Of a stretch of 64,000 bases of DNA, positions 26,701 through 33,877 are shown piece after piece. The first letter of the stretch is position 1. Every line of letters begins with the position of its first letter. The DNA comes from Acanthosepion esculentum (Eukaryota; Mollusca; Cephalopoda; Sepiida; Sepiidae). A program made the position numbers and the translations under genes. Location: contig OZ038488.1 of NCBI GenBank assembly GCA_964036315.1, positions 69,463,342 through 69,527,341 of the forward strand, given 5' to 3'. The notes beneath the pieces are model-generated. The model was not told the origin of the DNA. It was given only the letters and a program-made list of their open reading frames with translations, and did not search any database.

Positions 26701-29700
26701 GTAACACCAAAAATGGACTGAAGGCAAGGATTATAGCAGCATTCATCAACTTAAATGAGGAGATTGTCCAGAAGAGTTGCAGGAGATTCCAAAGTTATCG
26801 GGAGGCTGTGGTTGAAACCAATGACAGTTTTACTGGATAAATTTACTCTTTAGTATTTCAAGATATTTTTGTGTAATTTTGGTAAATATATCTGTTAAAA
26901 CAAGATGCCAGTATTATTTTCATTTTTGCATAATTTACATGACAATTTATTCATTGCACTCAGTACTTATTCTATTTTCTTTTTTGATTGATTCCTTTTC
27001 TACAACTTATCACCCTCTTGCAGGTTATTCAAAGCCAGAAAATTTTTTTAGATTGTAAGAATTTTTTTTTACGCATAGTTGCGGGGAGAAGTGAATTCAT
27101 ACTTTTTCCGAGGGTATTTTGACGCAAATGAATATAACAAACCCAAAGCAGATTGAAACACAGCTCTCCGATTAACAATTCTGAGCCATTATCCATTACA
27201 CCATCCACACATCCAAGCTTACAGCACCTGGTATTCCAAAATAGCTATCTACGTACTGACCTGGGTTGACATTGCTTAACTTCGGGGATCATACAGGAAC
27301 CAGTATTTTGATGCAATTTTATTTTTTACCCAAGTTACTGGTATAGAAATTGAAGATTATCTCCTCAGGTATCATTGGGTTAGAAGCATAAAAATGCTCA
27401 ATGTTAAGGTCAGCATTATTATTATTATTAGTAGTAGTAGTAGTAGTAGTAGTTTTAAGCCCAAACAAAACAAATAAGATGCAAGAAAGTAAATGAAGCC
27501 ATATTATATTAAAGCTACAGTGAATTGCAACGTTAGTCCATCAGTGAATAAGCTTATCTATATGAACTGATGTGAGAGTCTAGAGTTTTCTTATTAATTT
27601 TCATATGATTCTGTACTCTTGGGGTATTTCACATTAGTGAATATATAACATTTCTACCTAAGCTGATTTCTAAAAGTGTTTTCATTATTCTGCTTATTTT
27701 TTTTTTTTAGACTTCTTTGTTACATTGTTTCAACAGACATATTCTTCAACCTTTTTATACTGGCTGAAGTTCTTAAATGACTATTTTTCACATTAATTTT
27801 TCTTTTTTTTCAATATTACATAAACACAAAACTAAAACAATCATTCATGTGATTGTTAGACTGTGGTGATCTACTTGAGATTCTGAAGATGACCAAATAC
27901 AATTTACATCTGAAGACAGTCAAAGAGTATATATCGACTCGAATATTGCATTAAAAGCAACAAAGATTATAATCTGAAAAAAAAAAAAAAAGTGGAATAA
28001 TCTTTGCTTATATTTTCAAATATTTGTTCTCAGCACTAATTTTTAATAGTAAACTTTTATCATTATTTTAATTAATAAAAATAAAAATTACATTAACATT
28101 TTACAAGCTTATGATAATGGCAACAATAAAATTAACCATTTCCATGCAGGAAACATTTGATATTCATTCATTGAACAGTTAGCTGTTGGTTGAAATTTAT
28201 AAAATCCTTTTCTTAAAATATTTTCTCAGGAAATTAGACTTTTCAAATCCACTGTTATCATTCTTTCTCGTATTGATGAGCATTTCCTTGCTAACCTTTT
28301 GTCTAAAGTAATGTGGAAAGTCAACATCTTGATTATATCATTTTCTTTTCTAGTTACATGTGCTACCTATTTTTGTTGTTGTTGGAAGTTTTTGAGTGAC
28401 ATGTTTTTTTTTGTTATTTTTTTCATTTTATTTTATTGCAAAGGCCCCAGTCTATAGAGCTTGATGAAGGATTGTTTTAAGATGGAAAGAATTTATTCAT
28501 TTGTAGTCATTTTTAATCTTTAATCTGAGAAAACAGTTGAAGATAGTTATGTTTGTTTTATTGTTCAGAAATGTCTGAACTATCATTTGTTTCCTTTTCA
28601 ATTTGATACTTAGAAATCAGCCTCTTGTCCAGTGCCTGTGTATGAAGCTTGAAATAAACATCGAAACTGGATCATTTATATACCCTACCCTGACCTCATC
28701 TCCTCTTTGCAATAAATCCTCTTGAACCAATTCTTCTGGTTTCATTTTTATCATTTTAGAAAGATTTACCTTCTTTTTTTGTTTTATTGTGAAGAAGGGG
28801 AAACCCACAAATCATTTTGTGATCCCTGATGCTTTTAAGTTTGATAAAAAAGACAACTGTTATGTATACTACTGCAGAGCAAACTACTTTGTGTAATGCT
28901 TGTTTCTACACAGTTTAAGTGAACTATCAGCAAGAAAAGCTTGAAAAGAAAAGTTAGAATATGTACACAAAAAGATGTACACAGGAATTTCAGTAAAATT
29001 TTAGAAAATAGACACTTAAAATAATCTGAAATCAAACATCTCATGGCAGTATTTAAACTTCATACCTGCAAAAAGAAAAAAAAAAAAAAAAACTATGTCA
29101 AAAGAATAGTTATTCCCTTGACATCACTATTACTGTATATAATTTTGACTCCTTTAGCAATGTTTGCTTACAAGATTATAAAAATGTGACCCAAGTAAAA
29201 TGTGATATTTATTATTTACCTTTTATAAACAAATAATTTTGAAAATAAATATTTTTATTAAAAAATTTATAAAAAACATACAAAAGTACCAAAATATGTA
29301 ATATTTATTATGTACCATTTTATAAATAGCTATGAAAATAAATCTTTTATTCATAATTTAATAAAAAATATCAATTAACTATTGTTGTCAATTCTCAAAA
29401 ATAAAGTGTATAAATCCACTTTCACGTTTGGGTTTTATTAAAATTCAAAACTTTGCTTCTTAAAACAATAAACGTTGCCAAGGGAGGCTACAGTAATAGG
29501 TGTCAAGGGAATAACTGTTCTTTTGGCACACAATCTTTTTTTTCAGGCATGAAGGTTAAACATTGCCAATCTCATTATGTATCAGGAATTGTTTTATGGA
29601 ACTGCCAAATAAAATGTAATAAAGAAAATATAACTGAAAAAAAAAATGAATCAATTCCCCAAAACAAAATATGTAGTTTAAAAATTTGTTGTATGAGTAG

Positions 29701-32700
29701 ACATTAATAAAAGCAGTCAGAGAAACTGATATGATACCAAGTATGTAGTAAATATGATTTCCAAGGATTAGAATTAATGATTCTAGTAATATTCAGCAAA
29801 TTTACTAAATAAATAGCTCTTGCTATGTATTGCAATATTCTTGACAAAATCCAAAGAAGGGTCTGCAAAGTTATCAGTCCTAACCTGGCATCTCAACTTC
29901 AGTCCCTTTCCTACCACCATGACATGGCTTCCCTCTGTCTTTTCTATAAATATTTTTATGACAGTTTTTCTAATGAACTCTAATCCTTGGTACCTCAATC
30001 GCATGAATTTAAGTCTACTACAAGATTGACTAATAGTGAATTTAAGTGTACTATATGATTGGTTCATTACTAATCTCTCTTATCATTGAAATAGAGGTAA
30101 CTAAGTTTTATTCTAATAGTTTTTTGTTTTATTTTCTTGCACTTCTTCCTTTTGGAACTCTCTTCTGGTTTCTTGCTTCTCGGCCACCTACAAGCTTTAA
30201 AAGTCAATCACCATCTTCTGTTTTCCTGAATCCTATTCTTTTATTATCCTTCCTCCTCACTAAATTCTTCTCATTCTCTTCCACTCCCAGTAACCCCTTG
30301 TGTCTTAGCGGCATTATCGCCTTCCTTGGAATGAAATGATTAAAAAAAAAATTATTACAAAAAAAAAAAAAAATATCCTTGGAAATTCTATTTCCCACAA
30401 ACTAATATTTGTACACATGTCAGCTTCAACTGATAAAAAACTTCTTGCAGTTTTTTGGTCTAATTATTTAATTTTTTTTATAATTTATAGTTTCATATAA
30501 CAATTCCTGGAATACAAGTGGGCATGTTTAATTGCAAGTTTTAATTTTTGTTACTGTTTTTTTAGGTTTTTCTTTTCTTTTTTTTTTTTAAGTGTCAATC
30601 ATCTCCAATTTTACCAAAATTTCCAAGTTAATTAGTAAGAATAAAGCCACTAAATCAAAATAATTATTATCTCTGCAAATAAATGCAGTTAAATGTTGCT
30701 CAAGCCACAAACATTTCACCCATCCATCCACCTGTGACATCCACAGAGTCTGTGTCATTTGGGCATATTATGCCCAAAGTGCAGTTTGCAACTATAGTTT
30801 GTGCAAAACAATATGTGCCTCACCTTTGATGGCCTCTGCTAATTCCTCATTTGTCTGCAGAATGTTCCCCTGAACAAGTTCCAGTGGTCCTGGCCGATGG
30901 GACAACTTGTCATTGAGGCCATCAGCAAGTCGTGCTCTTTTCAACTGCCGCTGGCGATCATGGAGTGATGGATCAACTTTGGTATCTGTAAGAAAAACAA
31001 ATAAAGGAACATCAGGTGAAACAAAGAGAAACCATTGGGCAAGGAAGTGCAGGATAAAACAAATTAGGGAGAAATATTCAAGTCACACATTTGGAAATTT
31101 CCAGGAAAGATACCTGAGAAAGAAAGAAATCAGAATGTACCTTCCCTTAAAAAAAAAATTTTTTAAAAAATAAAAATACTGTGTCTTTTCAGGATATAGT
31201 GATCACAACTATTCACGGCTTCCTTTTCTTTATTATATATGAATTGCCATAAATATTTTGGCAGTATACTAGAATGGTTTCCTGTTGTCTTTGCCAGAGT
31301 TTAGAATTCAAGGTTTTTTTGTTTGTTTTTTTACCCAAGTCTAGAGAGCCCAATCTAACCATCTCTCCACCCTTAGATGTGGGGTGGAGAGATGTATTCA
31401 TGCCTTTCTTAAGGGCATTTGTTCACAAGTGAACACAACATATGAGCTTGGAATTTGAACTTGACTCACCAATTCTACTTCTCATGCTAATGTCCATTAT
31501 ACTACCCAAACTAGCCACTAATAAGAGTATTTGAAATGTTCCACATTGAAAAATCTATAAAGAGTTTCTAAAAGAAATGATAAACATGCAGTTTTAATAA
31601 TTCTCACATTTTATTTGTGGTTTAAGCACTAGATCATGAAAATGATAGATCTACAATATGTTTTATATTCATGAACTTAATGATTTAAAACTGTCAAATG
31701 ATATCTCAGAAATTCTTGAGAAATGAATCAAATAAGCATGATGAGTATAAAAAAATAAAAAAAAAAAAAAAAACTCATAAAATTTAGTTCTGAAAAGGTA
31801 GGAAAAGTGAACAGGTGCAAAGTGCAAAAATAGTTAGGCTTTGCAAAATAGTGGTGATGAAGGAGGGGCAGATTATTAAGGGCCTATGGGATGAAAATTG
31901 GAGGAAAGGAGTAAAAATGTTTTAACTAAAAAAGAGGGAAAATAAAAAGGAAGAAAGTGTTAAAAAACAAAAACAAAAACAACATTTAAACCATAAAAAA
32001 TTGTATCTCACAAGAAAAAAATAACTGCCCACTCCTCAAAACACTTCCTAAACACAAGAAATGAATTAAGTTTAAAAAGGTCACTCCTCTACATATTAAG
32101 GATGCTGAAAATAAGTCTCAACTGAATCAGGAAGGGATTCCTTAACAAAATTCTCATTTGATTATTTGATCAGATTTTTGAGAAGTGAATTTAGTCAAAA
32201 ACCTTTCACCAGCCTCTCCTACATGTGTGTTTGCACATGCACAGGGGTCACTTTCATTTCTATGGTAGTCAAGGATTAAAAATATGATGTCAGAGGTGTG
32301 TGTCTGTGTACCTATTCCCAGTACAAGTGGTTTGTGTTTGAGCTGAGAATCTGGAATGCTGATTTTTAAGGCAAGGAAGCAGGTTCTTTCTATTTGGAAG
32401 ATTGGCACAAAAAATTGTGAAGATGGTTTACAGTATTTCTTCTCTCCACCTACATATGGGTTGAAAATATAAATTTGTTTATTATATGTGGGGAGAAAAG
32501 TGTGAATTTGTAAACAGTCACTATTACTGCTGATAATGCAAGACTCTCCAAGTTGGATTGAGTTTTCTAGGTCACTGGTGTGTTTATGAAAAAAATAAAT
32601 ATGCAAAAATTCACCTTTCCCCTTGCTGGGCGTGAATAGCCTAGTAGTCAGAATCTCTGACTAATGCCAAATCGATCAGGTTTTGGTCCCGGCTTAAAGC

Positions 32701-33830
32701 GATCAGATGTCTAGCCACACTGATGAGCTGTGAAACAGTCTGTGGATGGTTATATATAGTCATGGTGCTACCTCAAAGATCAGACTCAAAATGGTTTCTT
32801 CAAAGTAAAGAAGTGATAAAAAAAGGTTCTTTACTTTTTTGATGGTGTGATTTCAAAAGATATGTGAAATAGAGATGAGAAACACTGAATAACATGACAA
32901 ATGAATAATTTGTCAAAAGTCACTAAACCTTTGCATGTTTAACGCTTATGTATGTGTATGTAATGGCACGTCGGCTGAGTGGTTAGAATGTTCACTTTCT
33001 GACCATGAAACCCAGGTTTGAATCTCATGTTGGATTAGACCAGGGAGCTGACTTTTTGATAGTATCAGCCTGAGGAGATGATCCCAGCATCTGGCACCAT
33101 TAGAAAGTGGCCTACCACTGATTGACCCAAGCTTTGTGAGTGAAATTGGGTAGGTGGAACTATTCTGGAAGCTGTTGATGGTTGTGCTACAAGTTACAAG
33201 TCATCAAGTTAAAAAGGTTTGAGTGTATTGGACTTGTTCAAACTTTTAATCATACTAGACGATATGCTCTCTCCCAAAAATTGAAATCAAGGTCTGCTCA
33301 GCATAAACCACAGGTTCTTACTTCAACTATTTATATATTTGAAATATGCCTGAGTAAGTGTCTGCAACAGGGATTGGCTAGCTACCCTAGCAGAGGGGTG
33401 TGCACGGAAATGAATAACTGGCCATTATTAATGTGTGCGTGTATGTGGAAGTACAAAAATCTGTTCTTAAAAGGTTGCAAAATGTCTTCTATATGCCATT
33501 TCCCTTCAGGATGTGGGTGATCATGGCTCTCCACAACTTCCTGCCCTTTGTCATTTTTACTAAGTTTTGTCTTTTTAATATCTCTCCTAATCTCTGTTCT
33601 GCCAACCATTTACACAAGCTCATTAGGTAAGTTATTCACTATTTCCTCCCCCCTGCCTTCAATATGGCCTGTAAGTTTTAATTAAGTCATATAAAAAGCC
33701 ACAAATCATCATTATCTATTTGTTTTTATATCAGAAGAATAAAACTGAAATATTTCTGTGAAGAAAATTTGTAAAACATTTAGTACACTAGGAGTCCAAA
33801 GTCAAATTGTGGTGATGATAGTTTAATGAG

Positions 33831-33877
<47 letters not shown>

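Larger units (their letters stand above)
14306..30823 (-). other. Largest complete MRTF intron, repeat-rich
   Basis: 16,518 bp, GT-AG. Holds foldbacks (14671..15112, 15429..15528, 18569..18612), microsatellites, a tRNA-like SINE (23630), a purine tract (24950..25480), a 5S/tRNA SINE pair (26185, 27005), a mariner remnant (26630) and a family-B repeat (30105). 18620..22780 and 27460..29190 are AT-rich DNA in which I recognise no element or gene. Confidence 0.8.

Noticed and set aside
27216..27291. A functional 5S rRNA gene on the minus strand
   Set aside because: Internal changes disrupt the stems, the 5' part is missing or divergent, and it is fused to a repeated tRNA-like element.
32154..32606. 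150-residue minus-strand open frame
   Set aside because: No recognisable domain, no splice context joining MRTF, and it lies in an intron among repeats.
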